Shown: positions 56,646 to 64,000 of the stretch, one piece after another
Position numbering within the stretch: the stretch's first letter is position 1
Layout of the letters: each line of letters begins with the position of its first letter
From: Kitasatospora aureofaciens
Lineage (GTDB): Bacteria; Actinomycetota; Actinomycetes; Streptomycetales; Streptomycetaceae
Reading direction: 5' to 3'
NCBI GenBank assembly: GCA_000720845.1
Contig: JODU01000031.1
Location: forward strand, 1-64,000
Length of the DNA: 64,000 bases
Notes under the pieces: generated by a model
Told to the model about the DNA's origin: nothing
What the model saw: the letters and a program-made list of their open reading frames with translations, nothing else
The model's database searches: none
Program-made: the position numbers and the translations under genes

Positions 56646-58175
56646 GTGCGTCGACACCCGCACCGGCCGCGGCCGGGCGCACCTGCCGATCGAGAGGGGA
56701 TCCTCATCACCGCATCGCATGCGACCGCAGACAGTCGGCCGAACCGGGCCGTGCTGCTCACGGTGACCTGCCTGGGGCAGTTCATGGTGCTGCTCGACAA
56801 CACGATCGTCGGGGCCGCGCTGCCCGACATGCAGCACCGCCTGCACACTCAGCTGACAGGTCTGCAATGGATCGTCGACGCGTACGTACTGCTGGTGGCC
56901 ATGCTGCTCCTGTCCGGCGGGGTCTTCGCCGACCGATTCGGCCGCAAGCGGGTGTACCTGACGGGGGTGGCCGTGTTCACCGCCGCGTCGCTGGTGTGCA
57001 GCCTCGCGCCCTCGCTGGGCTGGCTGGTCGCCGGCCGGGTACTGCAGGGCATCGGGGCCGCGGCGCTGAGCCCGGCCTCGCTGGCCCTGCTCGCCGCCGC
57101 TTGTCCCGAGCCGCGGGAACGGGTCAGGGCGATCGGGCTGTGGGCCGGCATCAGCGGAATCGGTCTGGCCGCGGGACCCGTGGCCGGGGGCCTGCTGACG
57201 GACGCCTTCGGCTGGCCCGCCATCTTCCTCGTCAATCTGCCCATCGGCGTGGTCCTGGTGCTGGCCGGCCTGCGCCACCTCGGCGAGTCCCGCAACCCCG
57301 CCGCCCCCGCGATCGACGTCCCGGGCACGGCGCTGTCCGTCCTGGCCGTGGGCGTACTGACCTACGGGCTGATCGAGGGAGGCGCCCGCGGCTGGACCTC
57401 ACCGGTGATCCTGGGCAGCTTCGCCGCCGCGGCGGTCCTCCTCGCCGCCTTCGTCGCCGTCGAAGCCCGTCGCTCCGCTCCGATGCTGCCGCTGCGGCTG
57501 TTGCGGCAGCGGCTGTTCACCGTGTCCAACACCGCCATGGTCGTGGTGGGGTTCGCGCTCATGGGCTCGTCGTTCTTCTTCTCCCAGTTCTTCGTGTACG
57601 TCCAGGGCAGCTCAGTCCTGCGCGCCGGCCTGCAGACCCTGCCGGTGTCCGTCGCCATGGTGATCGTCAGCCCGTACGCGGGCCGGCTCGCCGCCCGGTA
57701 CGGCTTCCGCGTCGTGGTCACCACCGGCCTGGCCCTGGCCGGCCTCGGACTGCTGGCGCTCGGCACGGTGCACGCCGACACCGGCTACGGGAACGTGTGG
57801 TGGCGGCTGGGGCTCGCCGGCGTCGGCTTCGCCCTGGCCATGTCCCCGCTGACGGGCGCCGCCGTCCAGGCGGTCGGCCCGCGGGAAGGCGGCCTCGCCT
57901 CGGGCATCAGCAGTACCACCCGGCAGATCGGCGCGGTGCTGGGCGTCGCGGTGCTCGGCGCCGTCGTCCGCTCCCGGCAGTCCGGCGGCGCCTCCTTCGA
58001 GACCGGTCTCGACAGCGCCTTCCTCGTGGCCGGCGCCGTCACCGCGGCCACCGCCGTGTTCACCGGCCTGTGGCTGACGGGGTCCGAGCCCGCGGACGGC
58101 TCCGCGGTGCCGCGGCCTTCCACTGGTCCAGGTGCGGTCACCGCCACGGACGGGGCGTCCGCGAAGAGCCGCTGA
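56646..58175 (+). CDS. DHA2-family MFS drug exporter
   Basis: 509 aa from GTG 56646. Fourteen predicted helices; DHA2 motifs LGQFMVLLDNTIVGAALPDM (motif D1), GGVFADRFGRKRVYLTGVAV (motif A), ALLAAACPEPRERVRAIGLW and GISGIGLAAGPVAGGLLTD (motif C). Proton-driven export of drugs or dyes is the family role. The likely start lies 12 bp behind the TetR operator; a GAGAGGGG site further in precedes no proper start codon. Confidence 0.9.
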   Translation: MRRHPHRPRPGAPADREGILITASHATADSRPNRAVLLTVTCLGQFMVLLDNTIVGAALPDMQHRLHTQLTGLQWIVDAYVLLVAMLLLSGGVFADRFGRKRVYLTGVAVFTAASLVCSLAPSLGWLVAGRVLQGIGAAALSPASLALLAAACPEPRERVRAIGLWAGISGIGLAAGPVAGGLLTDAFGWPAIFLVNLPIGVVLVLAGLRHLGESRNPAAPAIDVPGTALSVLAVGVLTYGLIEGGARGWTSPVILGSFAAAAVLLAAFVAVEARRSAPMLPLRLLRQRLFTVSNTAMVVVGFALMGSSFFFSQFFVYVQGSSVLRAGLQTLPVSVAMVIVSPYAGRLAARYGFRVVVTTGLALAGLGLLALGTVHADTGYGNVWWRLGLAGVGFALAMSPLTGAAVQAVGPREGGLASGISSTTRQIGAVLGVAVLGAVVRSRQSGGASFETGLDSAFLVAGAVTAATAVFTGLWLTGSEPADGSAVPRPSTGPGAVTATDGASAKSR

Positions 58176-58225
58176 CAGGAACGACCGCCTTGGCCGGTGG
58201 ACTCGCCGTCGCCGGCCCCGCCCGC

Positions 58226-58693
58226 TCAGCCGCCGCCCGTGGCCCGTCTCCTGGACCACGCGGCGGCGTCGGCGCCGTACCTGACCAGGAGGCGGGCGAA
58301 CTGGACGCGCTCCTGCGGTGACCAGGCGGCGGTGATCTCCTGGAACGCCGCGCGCTGTTCGGCGGCGAACCGGTGGCGTTCGGCCTCGCCGTGCTCGGTG
58401 AGTTCGAGGACGGTACGGCGCCCGTCGGACTGGGACGCCGCCCGGCGCAGCAACCCGTCCTCTATGCAGGCGGCGACGGTCCGGCTGGCCACCGGCTGCG
58501 CGACGCCCATCTCGGCCGCGAGGCCGCCGACGGTGGTCTCGTCCGGCGCGTCGGCGATCACGTTGAGGACCAGGTTGCGGGAGAGGTCCTTGCTCGAAGC
58601 GGGTGTACGCCGCCGCAGGCGCGACAACGCCGGGCCGATCTGGTCCAGCGCCAGGTCGTCGGCGGACCGCTCGGAGGAAGACGCACTGCTCAT
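58226..58693 (-). CDS. MarR-family regulator
   Basis: 155 aa from ATG 58693 (no ribosome site; an in-frame GTG at 58720 is the alternative). Winged helix: LSRNLVLNVIADAPDETTVG, GLAAEMGVAQPVASRTVAAC, IEDGLLRRAASQSDGRRTVL, ELTEHGEAERHRFAAEQ. Divergent from the amidohydrolase gene with a 12-bp inverted repeat between; self-control and control of the neighbour are likely. Confidence 0.9.
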   Translation of the reverse strand: MSSASSSERSADDLALDQIGPALSRLRRRTPASSKDLSRNLVLNVIADAPDETTVGGLAAEMGVAQPVASRTVAACIEDGLLRRAASQSDGRRTVLELTEHGEAERHRFAAEQRAAFQEITAAWSPQERVQFARLLVRYGADAAAWSRRRATGGG

Positions 58694-58720
58694 GTGCCCG
58701 AGTCTAGGCCGCCTCCGCAC

Positions 58721-58764
58721 ATTTGCATACCTCTCGACAACTGCATAGCATCAGGTATGCAAAT
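58721..58764. promoter_or_regulatory. operator between MarR and amidohydrolase genes
   Basis: ATTTGCATACCT (58721-58732) and AGGTATGCAAAT (58753-58764), perfect 12-bp inverted copies, 20 bp apart. A third TGCATA half (58742-58747) pairs with TATGCA (58756-58761) to make a tighter palindrome, so two overlapping dimers could bind. Confidence 0.82.
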
Positions 58765-58795
58765 GCGACCGAGCCAGGAAACGAGGCGGACTGCC

Positions 58796-60010
58796 ATGGC
58801 ACTCACCGCGATCACCGACGCGCAGGTATTCGACGGAGAGAAGTCCGTAGGCGTACGGACCGTGGTCATCGACGGCACGAGGATCGCCCGCGTCGGCGGC
58901 GAGGTCCCCCGGGGCAGCGAGGTCGTCGACGGCAGCGGCGCCACCCTGCTGCCGGGACTCATCGACGCACACGTGCACTCCGCCCCGGGCTCCCTGGCGC
59001 TCGCCCTGCGGTTCGGGGTGACGACCGAACTGGAGATGCAGGGGATGAACACCCGGGAGAACCGCGGGGCCGTCACCGACGACGACACCCTGGCCGACGT
59101 GCGCTCCTCCGGCTTCGCCATCACCCCGCCCGGCGGCCACCCCAGCGAGCTGATGCCCGAGGGCTTCCGGCCGAAGTGGGACCTCCCGCCGGTGATGCCG
59201 CTGATGCCGTTCTCCACGACCCCGGAGGAGGCCGCCGCCTTCGTGCCGCAACTCCTCGCCCGGGGTTCGGACTTCATCAAGTTCATGATCGACGACGGCA
59301 CCGTGGAGGGACATCCCGGGCTGCCGTCGCTCGACCGGGCCACCCTGAACGCCGGCGTGGCCGAGGCCAGGAAGTACGGCGCCCTCACCGTGGCCCACGC
59401 GCTGACCCTGGAGGCCACCAGGATGGCCGCGGAGGCGGGCGTCGACGGCGTCACCCACGTGTTCATGGACCAGCCGCACACCGCCGAGATCATCGACGTC
59501 ATCAGGGACGCGGGCATGTTCGTCATCCCCTGCATCACCCTCAACGCCTCGATGATGGGCATCACCGGCGGCGAACTCGCCGACGACCCCCGGGTCGCCG
59601 CCCGCCTCGACGAACGGTGGGACCGGACCCTGCGGTCCAGCTACGACCGCTACCCGCAGGGCAGGCTGGAGGACGTCCACGCCACCGTCCGCGCCCTGGA
59701 CGCCGCCGGCGTCGACGTGCTGGCCGGGACCGACGCCTCCATGCCCGAGACGTTCTTCGGGGGCCTGGCCCACGGGGCGAGCCTGCACCACGAGCTGCAG
59801 TACCTCGTGGCCGCCGGCCTCACGCCCTCGCGGGCCCTGCGCGCGGCCACCGCGACCACGGCCCGGCGCTTCCGCCTCGGCGACCGGGGCCGCGTCGCCG
59901 AGGGACTGCGCGCCGACCTGCTGCTGGTCGACGGGGACCCGACGACCGACATCGGCGACACCCTCAACACGCGCGCCGTCTGGCGCCGCGGCACCCGCCT
60001 GGCGGACTGA
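58796..60010 (+). CDS. amidohydrolase (imidazolonepropionase-like)
   Basis: 404 aa from ATG 58796 behind GAGGCGGA. Metal-dependent hydrolase barrel: HxH in LLPGLIDAHVHSAPGSLALA, bridging Lys-like region DFIKFMIDDGTVEG, His in LTVAHALTLEATRMAAEAGV and GVTHVFMDQPHTAEI, Asp in DVLAGTDASMPETF, and the end ATTARRFRLGDRGRVAEGLR with ADLLLVDGDPT. It hydrolyses a cyclic amide, ester or similar; substrate unknown. The MarR pairing suggests an inducible detoxification or degradation step. Confidence 0.92.
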   Translation: MALTAITDAQVFDGEKSVGVRTVVIDGTRIARVGGEVPRGSEVVDGSGATLLPGLIDAHVHSAPGSLALALRFGVTTELEMQGMNTRENRGAVTDDDTLADVRSSGFAITPPGGHPSELMPEGFRPKWDLPPVMPLMPFSTTPEEAAAFVPQLLARGSDFIKFMIDDGTVEGHPGLPSLDRATLNAGVAEARKYGALTVAHALTLEATRMAAEAGVDGVTHVFMDQPHTAEIIDVIRDAGMFVIPCITLNASMMGITGGELADDPRVAARLDERWDRTLRSSYDRYPQGRLEDVHATVRALDAAGVDVLAGTDASMPETFFGGLAHGASLHHELQYLVAAGLTPSRALRAATATTARRFRLGDRGRVAEGLRADLLLVDGDPTTDIGDTLNTRAVWRRGTRLAD

Positions 60011-60058
60011 CCGCGGCCGTGTCCCCCCGCGGGCGGAGTGCGGGGCGCCCACCGGCCC

Positions 60059-62113
60059 TCAGAACGGCAGCGGCCGCCCGTGCACCACGTCCAGCCGGGA
60101 CACCGCGCGGGTGAGCACCACGTACAGCCGGTTGAGGCCCCGCCCGCCGGGTCCCTCCGCCGCCGCGATCGCCGCCGGTTCGACGGCGACGACGTGGTCG
60201 TACTCCAGGCCCTTGACCACGCTCGCCGGTACGACGGCCACCCGGGCGCCCAGCGCCTCGGGCCCCGCCGCCGCGATGCCGGCCGCGTCGAGGGCCGCCC
60301 GCAGCCCGGGCACGTCCGGGTCGGCGGCGACGACGCCCACCGAGCCCTCCCGGGCTAGTGCGTGCCGTACGGCGTCCACGACCGTCTCCGGCACGGCGCC
60401 GGGCGCGCACCCGCGCAGCGTCAGCTCGCCGTCGCCGCGCAGCGAACGGGCCGCGGGCACGTCCACGTCGAGCCGCTCCAGCAGCCGGTTGGTGAGGCCC
60501 ACGACCTTCTTCGGCACCCGGAACCCGGTGGTCAGCGGCACCACGGCCGCGTCCGGGCGGCCCAGGTGGGCGAGGACGGTCCGCCAGGACCGCGCGGCCC
60601 ACGGCGTGGTCCCCTGGGCGAGGTCGCCGAGGACGGTGAGCGAACCGAAGGCGGACCTGCGGGCGATGGCCCGGCACTCCATCGGGGAGAGGTCCTGGGC
60701 CTCGTCGACGACGATGTGGCCGTAGCCCTCGGGGTGTTCGAGGAGGCCGGCGAGCTCGTCGAGCAGGACCAGGTCGGCGGCGGACCAGCGGGCCGACTTC
60801 CAGGACCGCGGGGCCCGCCCCGTCCACAGCAGGGCCCGCTGCTCGTCGTCGTCCAGCACGCCGTCGGCCGCCCCCGCCAGCTCGTCCGGGTCGCCGAGCA
60901 GCGGCGCGAGCACCTCCTCCGGGCACACCCGGGGCCATACGGCGTCCAGGGCCGCGCCGACCGGCCGGGCCCGTTCGACGCGGCGCAGCCAGGCACTGGT
61001 CCGCGGCCCGGCGCGCCGCTCGGCCCGCTCCTGGACGTACCGCACGATCCGGGCCCGGACCCGCTCGCGCCCGACGGTGTACGGCGGCTGCTCCCGGCGT
61101 ACGTCCGCGACGATGCGGGCCAGCGCCTCGGCCGGGACGCGCCAGCGGTAGAAGCCGTCCGGCACGGTGAGGTCGCCCGCGGCGCCGGGGTCCACGCGTG
61201 CGTAGAGGGCGCGGCGCAGCACCTCGGCCGCCCGGGCGTCGTGCTTGAGGGCGGCGGCGCGGGCGTCGTCGGTGCGGGTGACCGGGTGCCGGGCGATCTC
61301 CCGGGCCAGCGTGGACTGCCGTACGCCGCTCTCGCCGAGGGCGGGAAGCACCTCGGCGATGTAGGAGAGGAAGGTCGGGTTGGGGCCGAGGATCAGCAGC
61401 CCGCCCCGCTGGACGCGCTGCGGGTGGGTGTAGAGCAGGTAGGCGGCCCGGTGCAGGCCGACGGCGGTCTTGCCGGTGCCCGGGGCGCCCTGGACGCAGA
61501 CGGTGGTGCCGAGACCGGCGCGGACCAGGTCGTCCTGCTCGGGCTGGATGGTGGCGGCGATGTCCCGCATGGGTCCGACGCGGGGGCGTTCGATCTCCCG
61601 CGCGACGATGGCGCCGGCCCGGGACTCTCCCCGGGCCAGGTGCTCGTCCTCCATACCGGTGAGGTCGGCGCGCTCGCCGCGGCTGCCGGGCGCCCATCCG
61701 AAGCGGCGGCGGACGGCCACGCCGCGGGGGTCGCCGGCGGTGGCCTGGTAGAAGGCGCGGGAGACGGGGGCGCGCCAGTCGACGACGAGGGGCGGGGCGG
61801 CCGGGTGCTCGGTGATGCGCAGTCGCCCGATGTGCAGCGCCCGCTCGCCCTCCTCCCCCTCCGCGAAGTCGAGCCGCCCGAAGAACAGCGGGCCCGCGGG
61901 CAGTTCGCGCATCTCCTTGGCCCGGCTGCGCAGCCGGTACCCGAGGACCTCGGCGTCGGCACCGGAGGCGGAGACGTCCTCTCCGGTGACGACGTGTTCC
62001 TGGGCGCCTTCCACCATCGCGGCGAGGACGGTGCGGCAGCGGTCGTGGTGGGCGCGCTCGCGGTCGAGGGCGCGCTGGAGGGCGGTGTCGGTCGACGTCA
62101 TTCCGGCAAGCAT
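60059..62113 (-). CDS. HelD/HelR-like RNA polymerase-associated ATPase (UvrD superfamily)
   Basis: 684 aa. Walker A CVQGAPGTGKTAVGLHRAAY, a large insertion, Walker B HIVVDEAQDLSPMECRAIAR, LTVLGDLAQGTTPWAARSW, and motif VI NRLYVVLTRAVSRLDVVHG. The N part (VVDWRAPVSRAFYQATAGDP) is typical of HelD, which pulls RNA polymerase off DNA; actinobacterial relatives (HelR) protect from rifampicin. It is 29 bp behind a TetR gene in the same direction. Start is ATG 62113 or 62101. The GGGGCTTGCGGCAAG-type rifamycin element is not seen upstream. Confidence 0.88.
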   Translation of the reverse strand: MLAGMTSTDTALQRALDRERAHHDRCRTVLAAMVEGAQEHVVTGEDVSASGADAEVLGYRLRSRAKEMRELPAGPLFFGRLDFAEGEEGERALHIGRLRITEHPAAPPLVVDWRAPVSRAFYQATAGDPRGVAVRRRFGWAPGSRGERADLTGMEDEHLARGESRAGAIVAREIERPRVGPMRDIAATIQPEQDDLVRAGLGTTVCVQGAPGTGKTAVGLHRAAYLLYTHPQRVQRGGLLILGPNPTFLSYIAEVLPALGESGVRQSTLAREIARHPVTRTDDARAAALKHDARAAEVLRRALYARVDPGAAGDLTVPDGFYRWRVPAEALARIVADVRREQPPYTVGRERVRARIVRYVQERAERRAGPRTSAWLRRVERARPVGAALDAVWPRVCPEEVLAPLLGDPDELAGAADGVLDDDEQRALLWTGRAPRSWKSARWSAADLVLLDELAGLLEHPEGYGHIVVDEAQDLSPMECRAIARRSAFGSLTVLGDLAQGTTPWAARSWRTVLAHLGRPDAAVVPLTTGFRVPKKVVGLTNRLLERLDVDVPAARSLRGDGELTLRGCAPGAVPETVVDAVRHALAREGSVGVVAADPDVPGLRAALDAAGIAAAGPEALGARVAVVPASVVKGLEYDHVVAVEPAAIAAAEGPGGRGLNRLYVVLTRAVSRLDVVHGRPLPF

Positions 62114-62142
62114 AGAGGAATGGCGTTACCAAGTTACATTTT

Positions 62143-62754
62143 TTACTCCGTTGCGAATCTCGGCAGCCCCGCCGCCAGCCCGGCGAACGCGCGTTCCGCC
62201 GCCGCCACCGCGTCGCCGCGCACGTCCTCCACCCGTTCCCCGACGGAGATCCGCCGCCAGTTGTCCAGCGCGAGGATCCGCTGTACGGCGATGATCTGCC
62301 CCGCCGCCAGCCTGGCCTCCAGGTCGCCGCCGAGCGCCCCGGCGAGCGCGGCCTCGGACCGCTCCAGCTGCGTGTGCATCCGGGCCACCAGGGCGGGGGT
62401 GCCGTAGAGCAGCCGGTGGAAGGCGAGTACGGCGGGGTGGTCGTTGAGCCCGGTCACCGGGTCGCACCGCTCAAGACCCGCCAGGAAGTGCCGCCGCAGC
62501 GCGTCGACCGGCGCGGGTCCCTGCCCCGCCACCCGGGCGGCCTCGTCCTCGTGGTCGGCGATGCGGTACAGGACCAGGTCCTCCTTGGCCGGGAAGTACC
62601 GGAAGAGCGTCGGCTTGGAGACCTCGGCCGCCGCCGCCACCTCCGCGACGGACACCGCGTCGAAGCCCTTCTCCAGAAAGAGTCCGACGGCGACGTCCGA
62701 CAGGGTCCGGAACATCCGCTGCTTCTTGCGCTCACGCAGACCGGGGGCGTTCAT
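62143..62754 (-). CDS. TetR-family regulator upstream of the HelD-like gene
   Basis: 203 aa. HTH: RMFRTLSDVAVGLFLEKGFD, AVSVAEVAAAAEVSKPTLFR, YFPAKEDLVLYRIADHEDEA. The C-terminal domain is of the common actinobacterial TetR_C_17-like kind (HPAVLAFHRLLYGTPALVAR). It heads an operon with the HelD-like gene, so it may sense a drug or stress signal and set the helicase level. Confidence 0.92.
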   Translation of the reverse strand: MNAPGLRERKKQRMFRTLSDVAVGLFLEKGFDAVSVAEVAAAAEVSKPTLFRYFPAKEDLVLYRIADHEDEAARVAGQGPAPVDALRRHFLAGLERCDPVTGLNDHPAVLAFHRLLYGTPALVARMHTQLERSEAALAGALGGDLEARLAAGQIIAVQRILALDNWRRISVGERVEDVRGDAVAAAERAFAGLAAGLPRFATE

Positions 62755-62894
62755 GGGGCGAGCCTACGCACCGCCTCCACCCGGGGCGGGCTCCGGTTCC
62801 AGGCGCCGCGCCGCGTCCCGGAGGGGGCCGAAGAAGCCGCACCGGCGGTCGACGAGGCCCCCTGCCGGTTCACCGTCGTAGCGGCTCCAGCGGG

Positions 62895-63210
62895 TCACAG
62901 CGATCCGCGGCCGATGAGGTCGAGCAACTGCCCCTCGTCGGGTGCCGGCCCTTGCGGGAGGGGGGCGGAGGTGCCGTACGCGTCGGGCCGCACCTCGACG
63001 TGTCGTGGCTCCCCTCGTACACCACCTCGTCGCCGACGACGTACAGCTTGAGGATGGGCGACATGTGCACCGCCCGGAACTCGACCGACAGCGTGCCCTG
63101 GTCCTTGTACAGCATCCTGCCGCGCGTGGTCCTCAGGTCCTGCGAAGAAGACCGCCAGGAGCGGTCCCTTGGTCAGCGTCGTCTCGGCGCGGCCCCACAG
63201 TGCCGCCGTT
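62895..63210 (-). pseudogene. frameshifted regulator-like remnant
   Basis: Reading right to left, one frame gives ALWGRAETTLTKGPLLAVFF (to about 63150), a second gives RTTRGRMLYKDQGTLSVEFR and AVHMSPILKLYVVGDEVVYE (63130-63020), and the first resumes as VEVRPDAYGTSAPLPQGPAP, DEGQLLDLIGRGSL with a TGA at 62897-62895. Joined, they look like the C-terminal effector part of an HTH regulator that has lost its N terminus. At least two frameshifts; a true relic or a base-calling error. Confidence 0.6.
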
Positions 63211-63335
63211 CTGCCGCTCGGCGAAGATCCGCACTCAGCCGCCAAGTCCCCCCGCGGGCCCACGGGTTACGGCGCGCTGCGCCGCCAGATCATGGTGACC
63301 GGTTCCGGGGCGGCCAGGAAGAGTGCGGTGACCGC

Positions 63336-64000
63336 TCAGCGTGCCGTGGCGTGCCAGACCCGCAGAGCCTCCACGACCTGCTCCCGGCCGGGTACGTCGA
63401 CCAGCCGCAGTGGCTCACGCGCCCGCCGTACGGCCCGCTCCACCCGGTCCGCGGCGGCCTGGAAGTGCTCGGTGCGCGCGTCCTCGGGCAGGTCGATCGC
63501 CGCGCGCATGATGTCGGGGAACACCGACTGCGCGTATTCGTAGGCGACGTAGACGGGAAGGTCCTCGTGCAGGCCGGCGGTGAGGTCGCCGAGCCCGGCG
63601 TCCGCCATGGCCCCGGCCCACAGTTCCACCATGTGCCCCTGTTCCTCCTTCCCGTACGCCATGCGTACGAGGTGGGTCGCGAGGTCGTGCAGCGGATCGC
63701 CGAATATGGCCAGTTCCCAGTCGATCACCGCGAGGCGCTTGCCCCGCACGACGACGTTGGCCCGGTGGACGTCCGTGTGCAGGAGCCGGAAGGGGCGCGC
63801 CGTGCGGCAGCGGTACCGGGCGGCGAACCGCGCCATCGCGTCCTCCGGGACGCCGACGGCGTCGAGGAGCGTGCCGAAGCGGTCCCGGTTCGGCCGGTGC
63901 ACCCGCTGCTCCGTGAAGCGGACCAGCCAGTCCAGGAAGCCCTGGGTGTCCCCGTCCCGCGGCCACCCTTCGGGGCGGGCCGGCAGTTCCGCCACGGGCA
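63336..64000 (-). CDS. aminoglycoside phosphotransferase-family kinase (5' end missing)
   Basis: At least 219 aa, cut at the right edge. Brenner-type catalytic loop FRLLHTDVHRANVVVRGKRL and metal Asp in AVIDWELAIFGDPLHDLATH mark the APH/choline-kinase-like fold; TEQRVHRPNRDRFGTLLDAV lies in front. The N-terminal nucleotide-binding lobe is outside the window. Substrate may be an antibiotic or a small alcohol or sugar; not decidable here. Confidence 0.85.
   Translation of the reverse strand, partial: PVAELPARPEGWPRDGDTQGFLDWLVRFTEQRVHRPNRDRFGTLLDAVGVPEDAMARFAARYRCRTARPFRLLHTDVHRANVVVRGKRLAVIDWELAIFGDPLHDLATHLVRMAYGKEEQGHMVELWAGAMADAGLGDLTAGLHEDLPVYVAYEYAQSVFPDIMRAAIDLPEDARTEHFQAAADRVERAVRRAREPLRLVDVPGREQVVEALRVWHATAR

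Noticed and set aside
62114..62142. Rifamycin-associated element upstream of the HelD-like gene
   Set aside because: The expected GGGGCTTGCGGCAAG-type palindrome is not found in the short spacer or before the TetR gene.

Overview
The window is very GC-rich and dense with genes. It has GTG starts, many TGATG/ATGA/GTGA stop-start overlaps, a tRNA gene without an encoded CCA end, mycothiol synthesis (mshA) and MsiK. All of this points to Streptomyces. The order msiK, doxX-like, rlmB, cysS, ispF, ispD, carD, phoP-phoR, phoU, mtpA ... gpmA ... mshA matches, from memory, the SCO4257-to-SCO4195 stretch of the Streptomyces coelicolor core chromosome. The species itself cannot be fixed from the sequence alone.

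Layout. (1) 1-19,050: a contractile injection system (CIS, phage-tail-like) locus. A leftward arm carries a partial hypothetical protein, a DUF4157 (eCIS-core) protein and a 983-aa coiled-coil protein. A rightward operon of 12 tightly coupled genes encodes sheath, tube, a chaperone-like protein, a DUF6760 protein, a 1356-aa Pro-rich PVQR-repeat protein, a second tube protein, a LysM baseplate protein, a VgrG-like spike, gp25-like and gpJ-like wedge proteins, a tail-protein-I homologue and a zinc-ribbon membrane protein. The AAA+ ATPase usual in such loci is not in the window and may lie left of position 1. (2) 19,181-23,824: a lipoprotein peptidase, tRNA-Thr, msiK, a small membrane protein and a nucleotidyltransferase. 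(3) 23,946-30,694: a leftward housekeeping group, carD, ispD, ispF, cysS, rlmB and a DoxX protein. (4) 31,383-35,753: phosphate control (phoP-phoR, PHO box, phoU, mtpA) and a SCO4226-like protein. (5) 35,925-44,520: an accessory stretch with a LanC-like protein, a TetR/SDR pair, small regulators, a truncated DUF6928 gene and a GntR unit with repeated TCTAGA sites. (6) 44,596-55,871: gpmA, MFS, DUF2000/AraC pair, YbjN, mshA, a methyltransferase with a heptamer tandem array behind it, an NlpC/P60 hydrolase, a receiver-PP2C phosphatase, DUF2516, a HbhA-like protein and an XRE regulator. (7) 55,986-64,000: three regulator/target modules (TetR/MFS, MarR/amidohydrolase, TetR/HelD-like helicase), a frameshifted remnant and a partial phosphotransferase.

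The strongest biology is the CIS locus. Streptomyces CIS particles have been described, but three proteins here share an unusual LQ..AGN and V/I-Q-R peptide signature. These are the DUF4157 protein, the coiled-coil protein and the PVQR-repeat protein. The signature suggests a common loading or assembly code. In the phosphate region, phoU and phoR diverge around a clear PHO box. Several regulator genes in the right half carry readable inverted-repeat operators, so the local regulatory circuits can be stated explicitly.
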